From Bacillus piscicola (GTDB lineage: Bacteria > Bacillota > Bacilli > Bacillales > Marinococcaceae): a stretch of 64,000 nt of DNA. This document shows positions 1-8,488 of this stretch, piece by piece. The first letter of the stretch is position 1. Each line of letters opens with the position of its first letter. Below the pieces are notes generated by a model, which saw only the letters and a program-made list of their open reading frames with translations, had not been told where the DNA came from and ran no database searches. The stretch lies in the NCBI RefSeq assembly GCF_022458745.1, contig NZ_JAJJJF010000006.1, positions 62,001 to 126,000 on the forward strand, read 5' to 3'. Position numbers and translations under genes: made by a program.

Positions 1-2
1 TG

Positions 3-587
3 GAGCGAATGACCATTAACGTGACACAGTTTTTTCGCAACATGCCACAGTGGTCAATTTTGGAAAAAGAACTGCCGAAGCTGCTTGCAGGGAAAACACG
101 GATAAAAGCTTGGTCAGCCGCTTGTTCTACTGGGGAAGAACCGTATTCATTGGCGATGCTATTGATGAATATGCCTTCCCTTCAAGGGATCGACATAGTG
201 GCTACCGACCTGGATGAAAATGCATTGCGAAAAGCACGGGAAGCGTCTTACACCGTGGAATCGATGAAAGAGCTCCCCGCCTCTTACAAAACGAAATATT
301 TTCATAAAGAAAGCACTCATTACAAGCTTGCGCAGGAAGTGAAAAACAATGTTACGTTTAAACGCCACAACTTATTGAGTGATCCTTATGAACGAGACGT
401 TGATCTGATTATTTGTCGAAATGTCATGATTTATTTTACGGAGGAAACGAAGAAGGAGATCTATCAACGCTTTGCTGACGCACTGCGCCCTGGCGGTCTC
501 CTTTTCGTCGGGAATACAGAGCAAATTTTTCAACCGAAAGAGTTTGGACTGCAACTAAAACGATCTTTTTTCTATACGAAGGAATAA
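3..587 (+). CDS. cheR: Chemotaxis protein methyltransferase CheR, 5'-truncated by window edge
   Basis: The reading frame is open to the left edge, so the N-terminal part lies outside the window; the first Met at position 9 is internal. CheR uses S-adenosylmethionine to methylate glutamates on chemoreceptors in the cytoplasm. The visible part has the TINVTQFFRN segment that links the two CheR domains, the SAM-binding loop AACSTGEEPYSLAM, the acidic DLDENAL turn, and ICRNVMIYF followed by LRPGGLLFVGNTE near the C-terminus, all typical of the family. About 195 residues of an expected 255-260 are present. The 3' end looks intact. The next gene is unrelated, so nothing about an operon can be said. 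Confidence 0.93.
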   Translation, partial: ERMTINVTQFFRNMPQWSILEKELPKLLAGKTRIKAWSAACSTGEEPYSLAMLLMNMPSLQGIDIVATDLDENALRKAREASYTVESMKELPASYKTKYFHKESTHYKLAQEVKNNVTFKRHNLLSDPYERDVDLIICRNVMIYFTEETKKEIYQRFADALRPGGLLFVGNTEQIFQPKEFGLQLKRSFFYTKE

Positions 588-700
588 TAGAAGGTCCAAC
601 TTGTCTAAGTGACCCTTGAGATAGGGAAGAGTTATATAAAAAAAACGTGATTTTTGGTATACTCAACTTTACCTCATGAAAGTTGAAGGAGGAGACATCG

Positions 701-1522
701 TTGAGTAACAGATCCGGAGTTCAAAAAGACGCGATGCGCGTATTGAAAGAAACGAGCAGAACATTTTACATACCGATCAGCTTGTTAGTGCCGACATTAA
801 AGAAAACAGTAGGGTCGGCATATTTGTGTATGAGAGCGATTGATGAAATAGAAGATCATGAAGGGCTGTCCCCGGAAACGAAGCAGCATTTGCTCTCCGC
901 TGTCAGTAAAATGCTTCTGGAAAGGGAATTTGATGAGTGTGCTTATACGGCCCTTTTGGCACCATATCAAGCCCAGCTCCCAGAGGTAACACTGCGCCTT
1001 GGTGATTGGATTTCCTTTTGTCCAACAGAAATTAGAGACAAAGTAAAGGGCTCAACAAGTGAGATGGCAGCTGGGATGGCTGAATGGACAGCGAAAGACT
1101 GGCGAATCGGTACCGAAGAGGATTTGGATGATTACACGTACTACGTCGCTGGACTTGTTGGGGTTATGCTGTCGGACATTTGGGAATGGTACGACGGCAC
1201 GAGGACTGATCGCGACCTTGCTATTGCGTTTGGCCGGGGGCTACAGTCTGTGAATATACTGCGTAATCAGGAGGAAGACCATGAACGCGGGGTCGAATTT
1301 TTTCCTGACGGCTGGCAGCGGGAGGATATGTTCTGCTATGCAAGGCGCAATATAAGCCTTGCCGATGAATATATGAAGAGCCTTCATACGCGCAACATCC
1401 GCTTATTTTGTAAAATTCCGCTCTCCCTTGCAAAAAGAACTTTAAAGGCCCTTCAAAGAGGCGATGAAAAAATGTCACGGCAGGAAGTAGAAGAAGTCGT
1501 CGAGCAGTTAAAGAATGAATAA
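701..1522 (+). CDS. yisP: Squalene/phytoene synthase family protein, YisP-like
   Basis: The protein (273 aa) belongs to the trans-isoprenyl head-to-head synthase fold. TTG at 701 is chosen as start because GAAGGAGG at 685-692 is well spaced from it; the upstream in-frame TTG at 683 has no such site. The first Asp-rich motif is present (D48 EIE D52 in RAIDEIED). The second, expected as DxxxD, reads N189 QEE D193 in SVNILRNQEEDHERG, so its first Asp is replaced by Asn. Bacillus subtilis YisP is a family member reported as a farnesyl diphosphate phosphatase rather than a synthase, and overall resemblance and length point that way. No other carotenoid or hopanoid gene is adjacent. The gene symbol is an inference. 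Confidence 0.72.
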   Translation: MSNRSGVQKDAMRVLKETSRTFYIPISLLVPTLKKTVGSAYLCMRAIDEIEDHEGLSPETKQHLLSAVSKMLLEREFDECAYTALLAPYQAQLPEVTLRLGDWISFCPTEIRDKVKGSTSEMAAGMAEWTAKDWRIGTEEDLDDYTYYVAGLVGVMLSDIWEWYDGTRTDRDLAIAFGRGLQSVNILRNQEEDHERGVEFFPDGWQREDMFCYARRNISLADEYMKSLHTRNIRLFCKIPLSLAKRTLKALQRGDEKMSRQEVEEVVEQLKNE

Positions 1523-1528
1523 ATAAGC

Positions 1529-1555
1529 AACCACTCCAAAAGGGGTGGTTTTTAT
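1529..1555 (+). terminator. Intrinsic terminator after the yisP-like gene
   Basis: AACCACTCC (1529-1537) pairs perfectly with GGGGTGGTT (1542-1550) around an AAAA loop region and is followed by T-rich sequence. It ends the yisP-like transcript before the eut leader. Confidence 0.85.
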
Positions 1556-1582
1556 TGGGAGTAAAATTGGCAAAAAACATTC

Positions 1583-1611
1583 TACATTTTCTGATAAATG
1601 TTTGTTATAAT
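1583..1611 (+). promoter_or_regulatory. Probable promoter of eutB1C1
   Basis: A good -10 box TATAAT lies at 1606-1611. The -35 region is weak (TACATT at 1583-1588, 17 bp spacing). It sits directly upstream of the attenuator leader, so transcription would begin near 1618 and read into the hairpins. Confidence 0.5.
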
Positions 1612-1632
1612 AGGTGCAAAGTAAATACACGT

Positions 1633-1700
1633 AGGTAAAGGCGCCTGAATTGCAGAGAATGACTAAAGGTCTGTCTGCATTATGGGGGCTTTTTTTATTT
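1633..1700 (+). promoter_or_regulatory. EutV (ANTAR) antitermination leader upstream of eutB1
   Basis: A small hairpin AGGT (1633-1636), loop AAAGGC (1637-1642), GCCT (1643-1646) shows the hexaloop with A at position 1 and G at position 4 that ANTAR antiterminators such as EutV bind. The same bases 1641-1646 also form the 5' foot of a terminator: GCGCCT pairs with GGGGGC (1684-1689, one mismatch), with TGCAGA (1651-1656) pairing TCTGCA (1674-1679) above it, followed by a T-tract at 1690-1696. The two folds are mutually exclusive, which is the EutV mechanism. A second upstream hairpin, usual in these elements, could not be identified confidently. Confidence 0.75.
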
Positions 1701-1724
1701 TAGAGACAGTAGGAAGGTGAAGGA

Positions 1725-3089
1725 ATGAGACTTACATGTGAATTAAAAAATAGTCATTTTCAATTTCATTCTGTAAGAGAAGTGCTGGCCAAGGCAAGTG
1801 AAGAGAAATCCGGGGATACGATGGCGAAAATTGGTGCTGCCTCCTCTCTCGAAAGAATGGCAGCAAAACTTGTCCTTAGTGAATTGCAGTTGACAGATAT
1901 TTATGAAAACCCGGTCATTCCATATGAAACGGACGAAACGACTCAAATTATTTATGATGATATGAACAAGTTGATTTACCAAAGCATAGCCTCGTGGACG
2001 GTTGGAGAGCTGCGAAATTACATTTTGTCGCATGATACAAATGCTTCTGACCTGAAGAAACTCAGCAGAGGACTGACTAGCGAAATGATCTCAGCAGCAG
2101 CTAAGCTGATGTCTAGTCTGGATCTTGTGTTAGCTTCGCAGAAAATGAAGCACCAGGCTCATTGCAATACTACGATAGGAGAGCCGGGGCGGCTGGCGTT
2201 CCGTTGCCAGGCGAATCACCCGATAGACAACATTGATGGAATTATTGCCTCCGTAAAAGAAGGACTTTCTTATGGGTCAGGTGATGCTGTGATTGGCATT
2301 AATCCAAACAATGAAAGTGTCGAATCGGTGTCCCGTATTTTAACAGCAACACATGAGTTTATCGAGAAATGGGAAATACCCACCCAGAACTGTACCCTTG
2401 CCCACATTACAACGCAGATGGAAGCGCTGCGCACGGGGGCGCCAATTGCATTGATGTTTCAAAGCTTAGCTGGCAGCCAGGTGGCTAATGAAGATTTTGG
2501 CGTTTCAAAAGCAATTTTAGATGAAGCCCATGACTTAATGAAGACAAAAGGAACTTCCGCAGGGCCGAATTTCTTCTACTTTGAAACAGGACAAGGGTCC
2601 GAAGTGTCACTGGGTGCGCATGCTGACGTTGATATGCAGACGTTGGAAGCGCGTACATATGGCTACGCAAAACATTGGAAGCCATTCATGGTAAATAATG
2701 TATCCGGCTTTATCGGGCCAGAGACACTTTATGACGGCCGCCAAGTAATCCGGGCTGATCTGGAAGATTTATTTATGGGTAAGCTTCACAATTTGCCAAT
2801 GGGGATTGCTCCTACGTACACGAACCATATGAATGCGGACCAAAATGATCAAGAAATCGCCGGGATGTTAACGACAGTCGGGGGTGCGAACTTTTACATG
2901 GGAGTTCCTGGGGGTGACGACGTGATGCTCAGTTATCAAGATACGAGTTACCATGATGATGCTTCCTTACGGGAAATGCTTGGGCTGCGGCCATTAGCGG
3001 AATTTGAAAAGTGGCTTGAAAAAATGGGAATTATGGAAAACGGCCGCCTTACCAAACATGCCGGTGACTTGTCTATCTTTGATGAATAA
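1725..3089 (+). CDS. eutB: Ethanolamine ammonia-lyase large subunit paralogue 1 (divergent active site)
   Basis: This is a 454-aa EutB-family protein; EutB and EutC form the adenosylcobalamin enzyme that converts ethanolamine to acetaldehyde and ammonia. It aligns without gaps to the E. coli numbering that I recall: R160, Q162, N193, E287 and L402 are present, as are PTQNC, FETGQGSE and GFIGPE. However, the segment that reads GCDCCYTNH in E. coli is MGIAPTYTNH here, so the substrate-binding Asp362 is Ala (codon 2808-2810). Nearby LQPNHPTD-type sequence is also changed (RCQANHPID). The second copy at 10051 keeps the canonical residues. The gene has its own EutV-type leader and is followed at once by eutC1. 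It may act on a different substrate, be impaired, or be regulatory; the family call is secure, the activity is not. Confidence 0.93.
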   Translation: MRLTCELKNSHFQFHSVREVLAKASEEKSGDTMAKIGAASSLERMAAKLVLSELQLTDIYENPVIPYETDETTQIIYDDMNKLIYQSIASWTVGELRNYILSHDTNASDLKKLSRGLTSEMISAAAKLMSSLDLVLASQKMKHQAHCNTTIGEPGRLAFRCQANHPIDNIDGIIASVKEGLSYGSGDAVIGINPNNESVESVSRILTATHEFIEKWEIPTQNCTLAHITTQMEALRTGAPIALMFQSLAGSQVANEDFGVSKAILDEAHDLMKTKGTSAGPNFFYFETGQGSEVSLGAHADVDMQTLEARTYGYAKHWKPFMVNNVSGFIGPETLYDGRQVIRADLEDLFMGKLHNLPMGIAPTYTNHMNADQNDQEIAGMLTTVGGANFYMGVPGGDDVMLSYQDTSYHDDASLREMLGLRPLAEFEKWLEKMGIMENGRLTKHAGDLSIFDE

Positions 3090-3109
3090 CAGTGAAGGGG
3101 GCAAAAGAT

Positions 3110-3967
3110 GTGGACGTAGAAAAAATTATAAAAGAGGTACTGGAAGAATTGAAAAAAAATACGTCACAGAAAGGAAATGATATAGATGAGCACAGCCCAG
3201 ATGCGAGAACGTTTACGCACGATGAACGAAAAATAGTATCTGTAGATAATCCGAAAAACTTACAGACGATTGAACATGCACGGAGCCTGACCCCCGCCAG
3301 AATCGGTATTGGGCGTACTGGAACGAGAATGAAAACGAAACACTATCTTGATTTTCGGATTGACCATGCTGCCGCTCAGGATGCTGTTTTTAAGGATGTG
3401 GACGACTCCGTTCTAAAAGAGTTGAATCTTCCGGAATTGCGATCCCGGGCCAAAGACCAGGAAGAGTATCTCATGAACTTGGATGCAGGGAGAAAATTGG
3501 ATAAAGCTTCTGCGGAGTGGCTAACAACACATAGTGAAAAGGACAAGCAAGTACAAATTGTCGTCTCAGATGGATTAAGTTCTACCGGTGTAGAAGAAAC
3601 AATCCCTGACTTACTTCCGGCGCTTATTCAAGGGCTTCAGGTGAAAGGAATAACATTCGGTCAACCTGTTTTTATTAAAAAAAGCCGCGTCTGGGTTCAA
3701 GACGAAGTCGCAACTCTTACGAACTGTGATGTTGTTATTTCTTTAATCGGGGAACGCCCGGGTCTTGCCACTTCGAAAAGTGTAAGTGCCTATCTTGTCT
3801 ACCGTCCCAATGAGAAAACCGTAGAAGCGGATCGAACTGTTTTTTCAAATATTCATGAAGGGGGCGTTCCTCCCGTCGAAGCAGGTGCTTATCTAGCCGA
3901 TGTGATTTCTGAAATGCTGAGGCACAAAGCGAGTGGCGTGAGGTTTGCAAGTCGTAAAAAAGAGTAA
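3110..3967 (+). CDS. eutC: Ethanolamine ammonia-lyase small subunit, paralogue 1
   Basis: EutC (285 aa) carries the cobalamin-binding Rossmann-like domain of ethanolamine ammonia-lyase. GTG at 3110 is chosen because GAAGGGGG at about 3094-3101 sits the right distance upstream; the in-frame GTG at 3092 does not. The N-terminus (MDVEKIIKEVLEELKK) is an amphipathic helix followed by a roughly 45-residue polar linker, the pattern of a microcompartment encapsulation peptide. The core begins at LTPARIGIGRTGTR and includes QIVVSDGLSS, SLIGERPGLATS and GGVPPVEAGAYLAD, all family signatures. The gene follows eutB1 by about 20 bp and presumably forms its partner subunit. Confidence 0.93.
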   Translation: MDVEKIIKEVLEELKKNTSQKGNDIDEHSPDARTFTHDERKIVSVDNPKNLQTIEHARSLTPARIGIGRTGTRMKTKHYLDFRIDHAAAQDAVFKDVDDSVLKELNLPELRSRAKDQEEYLMNLDAGRKLDKASAEWLTTHSEKDKQVQIVVSDGLSSTGVEETIPDLLPALIQGLQVKGITFGQPVFIKKSRVWVQDEVATLTNCDVVISLIGERPGLATSKSVSAYLVYRPNEKTVEADRTVFSNIHEGGVPPVEAGAYLADVISEMLRHKASGVRFASRKKE

Positions 3968-3995
3968 ATAAGATGCGCAATAATAGTCGCCTATA

Positions 3996-4024
3996 TTGAC
4001 AAAAATCGCAAAGCAGATTACAAT
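3996..4024 (+). promoter_or_regulatory. Strong promoter for eutWV
   Basis: TTGACA (3996-4001) and TACAAT (4019-4024) are separated by exactly 17 bp, close to the sigma-A consensus. No terminator hairpin with a hexaloop lies between it and eutW, so the regulators appear to be made independently of antitermination. Confidence 0.75.
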
Positions 4025-4074
4025 TTCAACTATCCGATGGAGGAGATAAGTCCTAAAAATAGGAGGGGAACGGC

Positions 4075-5511
4075 ATGCTTCAAACTCATTCTGTCGCGAG
4101 CTTATGCCAGGCGTATACTACCTTATCTCCACAAGATATTAAAGAAATTGAAAAAGTAAATGAAACTTTGCAGCTGACTGCTGATTTATATAAAGCAAAT
4201 GTTTTTATCGACTGCTTAATCGATGAAGGTAAGCACGCAATGGTGGTTGCCGAGGCCAGTCCGGCTACGACAGAGTCTATATATGTCGAACCTGTCGTAG
4301 GTCGGAAGGTATACGAAGCTTTTGAACCTGCTGTTTTCCAAACATTGCATGCCGGCAAGGCAATGTTTGCGAACCGTGCGCTTAACCAAGAAGGAATCCC
4401 AGTTGAACAAAATGTAGTGCCAATAAAGGGAGGAAATGGAAGAGTAATCGGTGCCCTTATTATGGAAAAAGATATTAGCGAACGCCTCAAGGGTCAAGCG
4501 GAGTTGAAAGCGTTGTCACGCACGGCAGAATCACTAAGTAATGTGTTGATCGGGATGACTGAGAACCGTCCGATCATTCCGGAGATTATCGAAGAAGCGT
4601 TATTTTTCGTGAAAACCGATGGCAGTCTTTTATATTTCAACCCTCCAGCTATTAACCTAGTAAGTGATCTTAGCGGTAAGAAGCTCCATCACGGTGTTCA
4701 AGTTGTCAAGTATCTTCCTGAATTGAACGAGATGCTCCATTATTCCGAGGAACTTGCAGTTAAAGAAATGCAGATCTCCGGTAAAACTTTTCAAGTGAAA
4801 CGAATCTCTCTCCCTTATAATGAGAAATACGTGGGGTTGTTTCTCATACTGCAGGATATTACAGAGCTACGTGAAAAAGAAAAGCAGCTCATCATGAAAT
4901 CCGTAGCGATTCAAGAAATTCATCATCGAGTAAAAAATAACCTCCAGACAGTTGCGAGTCTATTGCGGTTGCAAATGAGAAGGGGATTGCCGGAAGAGAG
5001 CAAGGTTCATTTTTTGGACAGTTTAAACCGGATTTCGAGTATCGCTTCCGTTTACGAAGTGATCCTTGCTAACAGTAGTATTGATGAAGTGGACATCTTT
5101 ACGTTATCGCAAAAAATTGGCAACATGCTCGTGCATGATGGTACCAATCCAGAAGGACAAATTCTCATCCACTATGTGGGAGAGGAACTGACCATTGAGT
5201 CTGAACGAGCTGTTTCTATCGCACTTGTTATTAACGAATTAATTCAGAACTGCTTGAAGCATGCCTTCAAAGACAGACAATCCGGTGTAATCAAAGTATA
5301 TTTCATGAAAAGTGAAGAGACGATTACGGTCGAAGTACGCGATAATGGCGTAGGATATGTTCCGTCAGGTGAATCTTCTTTAGGACTGGACATCGTGAAA
5401 ATGGTAAGCAAGCATGACCTGTCCGGGAGGTTTGAAATGAAGCGGGTGGAAGATGGGACAATTGCGAGAGTGGTGTTCCCGTTTAGAAAGCAGGGGTTGG
5501 ATGAAAAGTAG
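4075..5511 (+). CDS. eutW: Ethanolamine sensor histidine kinase EutW
   Basis: The 478-aa protein is the likely sensor of the EutWV pair, which in Firmicutes responds to ethanolamine by phosphorylating the antiterminator EutV. The N-terminal half (about 1-270) has no membrane segment and looks like input/PAS-type sensory domains; a stretch near 175-270 (VKTDGSLLYFNPPAINLV onward) resembles a PAS domain. The dimerisation/phosphoacceptor motif EIHHRVKNNLQ places the His pair at 283-284 and marks a HisKA_2-type kinase. The ATPase part shows ELIQNCLKHAF (N box) and DNGVGY. It overlaps eutV by 11 bp, so the pair is translationally coupled. The protein appears cytosolic. Confidence 0.9.
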   Translation: MLQTHSVASLCQAYTTLSPQDIKEIEKVNETLQLTADLYKANVFIDCLIDEGKHAMVVAEASPATTESIYVEPVVGRKVYEAFEPAVFQTLHAGKAMFANRALNQEGIPVEQNVVPIKGGNGRVIGALIMEKDISERLKGQAELKALSRTAESLSNVLIGMTENRPIIPEIIEEALFFVKTDGSLLYFNPPAINLVSDLSGKKLHHGVQVVKYLPELNEMLHYSEELAVKEMQISGKTFQVKRISLPYNEKYVGLFLILQDITELREKEKQLIMKSVAIQEIHHRVKNNLQTVASLLRLQMRRGLPEESKVHFLDSLNRISSIASVYEVILANSSIDEVDIFTLSQKIGNMLVHDGTNPEGQILIHYVGEELTIESERAVSIALVINELIQNCLKHAFKDRQSGVIKVYFMKSEETITVEVRDNGVGYVPSGESSLGLDIVKMVSKHDLSGRFEMKRVEDGTIARVVFPFRKQGLDEK

Positions 5512-6094
5512 AATATTAGTAGTAGAAGATGAGTCCATTGTACGGCTGGATGTCTCGATGATGCTTAAAGATGCAGGGTACGAAGTAATTGGTGAAGCCG
5601 GTGACGGAGAAGAGGCGGTGGAGTTTGTACATCACACACAGCCTGATCTGTTAATTATGGATATTAAAATGCCGAAGCTTGACGGATTAAAAGCCAGCAG
5701 GATCATTAATAAACGGTTTGATATACCGATATTGTTGCTAACAGCATACAGTCAGCGGGATTTTATTGAAAAAGCGAAGGAAGCCAATATCGTCGGCTAT
5801 ATTATTAAACCGGTTTCTGAAGACCGGCTCATCCCGGCAGTCGAAATTGCCCTCCATCAGGGGAAAGTGGCTGCTGAACATCGAAAGAAACTAGAAGAAG
5901 CTTCTTACAAATTGGAAGAGCGCAAGTTAGTTGAAAAGGCAAAAGGACTTCTCATGAAGAGGTTTTCTTATACGGAAGAGACCGCCTTTAAAAAAATGCG
6001 TAAACTCAGCATGGACCGGCAAGTTTCTTTAGAAAAAGTCGCCAGGCAAGTGCTGAAAAAATATTCCTCAGATCCTTCCAAAGTCGACAAGTGA
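5501..6094 (+). CDS. eutV: ANTAR-domain response regulator EutV (RNA-binding antiterminator)
   Basis: EutV (197 aa) has a receiver domain with the acidic pair in VVEDES, the phosphoacceptor Asp54 in LLIMDIKMP, and Lys in GYIIKPVSE. A coiled linker (about 120-140) leads to a C-terminal ANTAR domain (VEKAKGLLMKRFSYTEETAF), which binds paired hexaloop hairpins in nascent RNA and prevents terminator folding. ATG 5501 is chosen over the upstream frame extension because it lies right after GGGG and begins the receiver fold (MKSRILVVEDES). Its targets are probably the leaders at 1633, 6106 and 8489, where AAAGGY hexaloops overlap terminators. Confidence 0.95.
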   Translation: MKSRILVVEDESIVRLDVSMMLKDAGYEVIGEAGDGEEAVEFVHHTQPDLLIMDIKMPKLDGLKASRIINKRFDIPILLLTAYSQRDFIEKAKEANIVGYIIKPVSEDRLIPAVEIALHQGKVAAEHRKKLEEASYKLEERKLVEKAKGLLMKRFSYTEETAFKKMRKLSMDRQVSLEKVARQVLKKYSSDPSKVDK

Positions 6095-6105
6095 ATAAAT
6101 CCTTG

Positions 6106-6165
6106 CTAGCAAAGGTGCTAGGCGAAATGCGGAGCATTTCGCATGGTACCTTTTTGCTTTTTTTA
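6106..6165 (+). promoter_or_regulatory. EutV antitermination leader/attenuator between eutV and eutH
   Basis: CTAGC (6106-6110), loop AAAGGT (6111-6116) and GCTAG (6117-6121) make a perfect hairpin with a hexaloop having A1 and G4. The loop and 3' arm are also used by a long terminator: AAAGGT (6111-6116) pairs with ACCTTT (6148-6153) and GCGAAATGC (6122-6130) with GCATTTCGC (6134-6142), followed by a T-tract at 6158-6164. Without EutV, transcripts from the eutWV promoter should stop here; with it they continue into eutHSP. Confidence 0.8.
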
Positions 6166-6255
6166 AGTGGTTCTCGTTGCGAGTCAGATTCTTTGTACTG
6201 ATAAATTTTTAACAATATCCTAATATGTTTAAGAAAGAAAGGAAGGTAATGCTTT

Positions 6256-7524
6256 ATGGTGATGGTTGGTAATATTGTTATTTATATTATTATGGCTTGT
6301 GCTGTTGCGGGTGCGATTGCTGCAATCCGGGACAGTGATCACGGCTTAGGCGGCCAGTTCATGGAAGGGATTCACCAAGTTGGGCACATTTTTGTACCGG
6401 CTGCGGGGATTATGGCGTCTATTCCTTATTTATCTTTATTCATAGATAAAGTGGCAGGTCCGTTTTTCGGAATGATCGGGGCTGACCCGGCTATTGCTGC
6501 CACAACGATTCTCGCTTCCGACATGGGAGGTTATCCGCTCGCTGATGTGTTAAAGCAGTCTCAGGAAGGTTTGATCATGGCGTTGATTACCGGTTTTATG
6601 GCCGGGGCAACCATTGTGTTCTCTATTCCGATGGGGCTGGCACTTCTTGATAAACGTGATCACAAATACATGGCACTTGGGGTTATGTCCGGTGTTTTGA
6701 CAATCCCTATTGGTGTGTTTATTGCTTCCTCGATCATTGTTCTGACTAATTCTAAAGTGCGGGACGTTATCTCCACAACTTCAGATTCAGCATACGAATT
6801 TGCCTGGGGATATGGAAAAGTACTGCTGAATGTTACACCATTGTTTATATTTGTTATCATTATTGCACTCGGTTTATATTTCTTGCCAGACCTTATGGTT
6901 CGAGGTTTTATGTGGTTCGGGCGTATTATGGATGCAGGTATTAAGCTTGTACTTGTTTTCTCAATTGTGGAAGTTTTCACTGGTTTGTTCTCTTCGACAA
7001 TGGGTTGGGGCTTTGATCCGATTATGGCGGATACCGAAGACCAATTCCGTGCCTTAGAAACTGCCGGTTATATCGGTATTATGTTGGCCGGGGCATTCCC
7101 GATGGTGTATTTATTACAAAAATATGCATCCGCGCCATTACAATCTATTGGGCGTATGCTTGGTTTAAGCAAAGAGGGAAGTGCCGGTCTTGTGGCAACG
7201 ATCGCGAACATTTTAGCGATGTTCAAGTTGGTTCGTTCCATGCCGCCAAAAGACAAAGTACTAAACATCGCATTTGGCGTTTGTGCGGCTTTCCTACTTG
7301 GTGACCACTTATCTTTTACTGCAAACTTCCAGCCGACGTTGATCTTGCCAATTGTAATTGGTAAATTATCTGCAGGCCTTATCGCAATTGGTATTGCCTA
7401 TTGGATTTCAGTACCAAAAGCGCGAGATTTAGAGAAGAAAGACAGGGAAATGGGAATCATTGGCGAAGATGAATATAGAGATAAAGAGTTACACGGTGAT
7501 GTAAGTGAAGCGAAAGCAAATTAA
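6256..7524 (+). CDS. eutH: Ethanolamine permease EutH
   Basis: EutH (422 aa) is an integral inner-membrane protein that facilitates ethanolamine entry. The protein begins with a membrane helix (IVIYIIMACAVAGAIAAI) and has about ten to eleven hydrophobic segments. Family-like stretches include HIFVPAAGIMASIPYLS, ASDMGGYPLADVL, GVFTPIG-like SGVLTIPIGVF and FSSTMGWGFDPIM. The C-terminal tail is charged and cytosolic. ATG 6256 follows GGAAGG with normal spacing. It heads the eutH-eutS-eutP group behind an antitermination leader. Confidence 0.95.
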   Translation: MVMVGNIVIYIIMACAVAGAIAAIRDSDHGLGGQFMEGIHQVGHIFVPAAGIMASIPYLSLFIDKVAGPFFGMIGADPAIAATTILASDMGGYPLADVLKQSQEGLIMALITGFMAGATIVFSIPMGLALLDKRDHKYMALGVMSGVLTIPIGVFIASSIIVLTNSKVRDVISTTSDSAYEFAWGYGKVLLNVTPLFIFVIIIALGLYFLPDLMVRGFMWFGRIMDAGIKLVLVFSIVEVFTGLFSSTMGWGFDPIMADTEDQFRALETAGYIGIMLAGAFPMVYLLQKYASAPLQSIGRMLGLSKEGSAGLVATIANILAMFKLVRSMPPKDKVLNIAFGVCAAFLLGDHLSFTANFQPTLILPIVIGKLSAGLIAIGIAYWISVPKARDLEKKDREMGIIGEDEYRDKELHGDVSEAKAN

Positions 7525-7559
7525 CACATTTCGCAGCATTTTAAAGTGAGGGTTGTTTT

Positions 7560-7901
7560 ATGGATGAAGAAAAGCAACGATTTATACAAGAGTTTGTGCC
7601 AGGAAAGCAGATTACTCTTAGCCATTTGATTGCGAACCCGGAGCCCGATATGTTTGAAAAATTAGGTGTAGATCAGGCTGGCGCACTTGGTATCATGACC
7701 TTGACCCCTAGTGAAACAGTTATCATCGCGGGCGATTATGCAACAAAAGCAGCCCATGTGAAAATTGGCTTTCTTGATCGCTTTACGGGTAGTTTGGTGA
7801 TTGTTGGCAGTGTTTCCGAAGTGGAAATGGCGATGCAAGAGGTTAATCGTTTCCTTAAAGAATCGCTTGCCTATACTCCTGCTACTATCACTAAATCATA
7901 G
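7560..7901 (+). CDS. eutS: Microcompartment shell protein EutS
   Basis: The 113-aa protein is a circularly permuted BMC-domain shell protein that forms bent hexamers on the microcompartment surface. The diagnostic N-terminus [15 protein letters not shown] and the [22 protein letters not shown] core are present, with the C-terminal [15 protein letters not shown]. It sits between eutH and eutP with a GAGGGTTG-type ribosome binding site. Length is normal for EutS. Confidence 0.96.
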   Translation: MDEEKQRFIQEFVPGKQITLSHLIANPEPDMFEKLGVDQAGALGIMTLTPSETVIIAGDYATKAAHVKIGFLDRFTGSLVIVGSVSEVEMAMQEVNRFLKESLAYTPATITKS

Positions 7902-7922
7902 TAGGGAAAGGAGCTATCCGTG

Positions 7923-8432
7923 ATGAAAAACAGAGCGATGATTATAGGGGCCATTGAAGCTGGAAAGTCTACCCTTACAAAGGCCCTTCTCGGCCGCGAA
8001 GTCAAGGCAAAAAAAACACAGACTCTTCATTATTACGACTGGATAGTGGACACACCGGGTGAATACACTGAAAATCCGCTCTTTTATAAGAACATTATGG
8101 CGACAGCCTTAGAAGTCACACACGTTCTTTACATTCAAGATGCAACGAAAAAAAAGTCTATTTTTCCGCCTGGGTTCAGTACCGGTATTAATAAACTGCC
8201 AATTGGTGTCGTGACGAAAGCAGACGCCGAGGAGGCGGATATTGTAAGGGCAGTCTCCCAATTAAAAAAAGTAATGCCTAAAGGTCCGATTGTTACCACC
8301 TCTGCTTATACAGGACAAGGTATTGAGGAAATACGAAACCTTGTTCAGCTCAACTCGCTTCATGATATGAAACACTATGTAGAAGAGGTAAATGATAACA
8401 ACGTTGTCTACCATGAAACCCTTTACAAATGA
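7923..8432 (+). CDS. eutP: EutP/PduV-family P-loop protein
   Basis: EutP (169 aa) is a small Ras-like P-loop NTPase of ethanolamine operons; Salmonella EutP has been reported to have acetate kinase activity, which would matter here because no separate acetate kinase gene is visible. The Walker A motif GAIEAGKSTLTKALL lies near residue 9, the DTPGEY switch motif near 41, and the guanine-type VVTKADAEEAD near 100. ATG 7923 is preferred over GTG 7920 because of spacing from AAAGGAG. It ends eutHSP just before the eutA leader. Confidence 0.92.
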   Translation: MKNRAMIIGAIEAGKSTLTKALLGREVKAKKTQTLHYYDWIVDTPGEYTENPLFYKNIMATALEVTHVLYIQDATKKKSIFPPGFSTGINKLPIGVVTKADAEEADIVRAVSQLKKVMPKGPIVTTSAYTGQGIEEIRNLVQLNSLHDMKHYVEEVNDNNVVYHETLYK

Positions 8433-8488
8433 TCATTTTTGTCCTACTATTTTAAGTAGATGAGTTGGAACAAAAGTGAATAGAATGA

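Noticed and set aside
7525-7559. Possible attenuator between eutH and eutS
   Set aside because: No hairpin with a hexaloop or terminator could be drawn.
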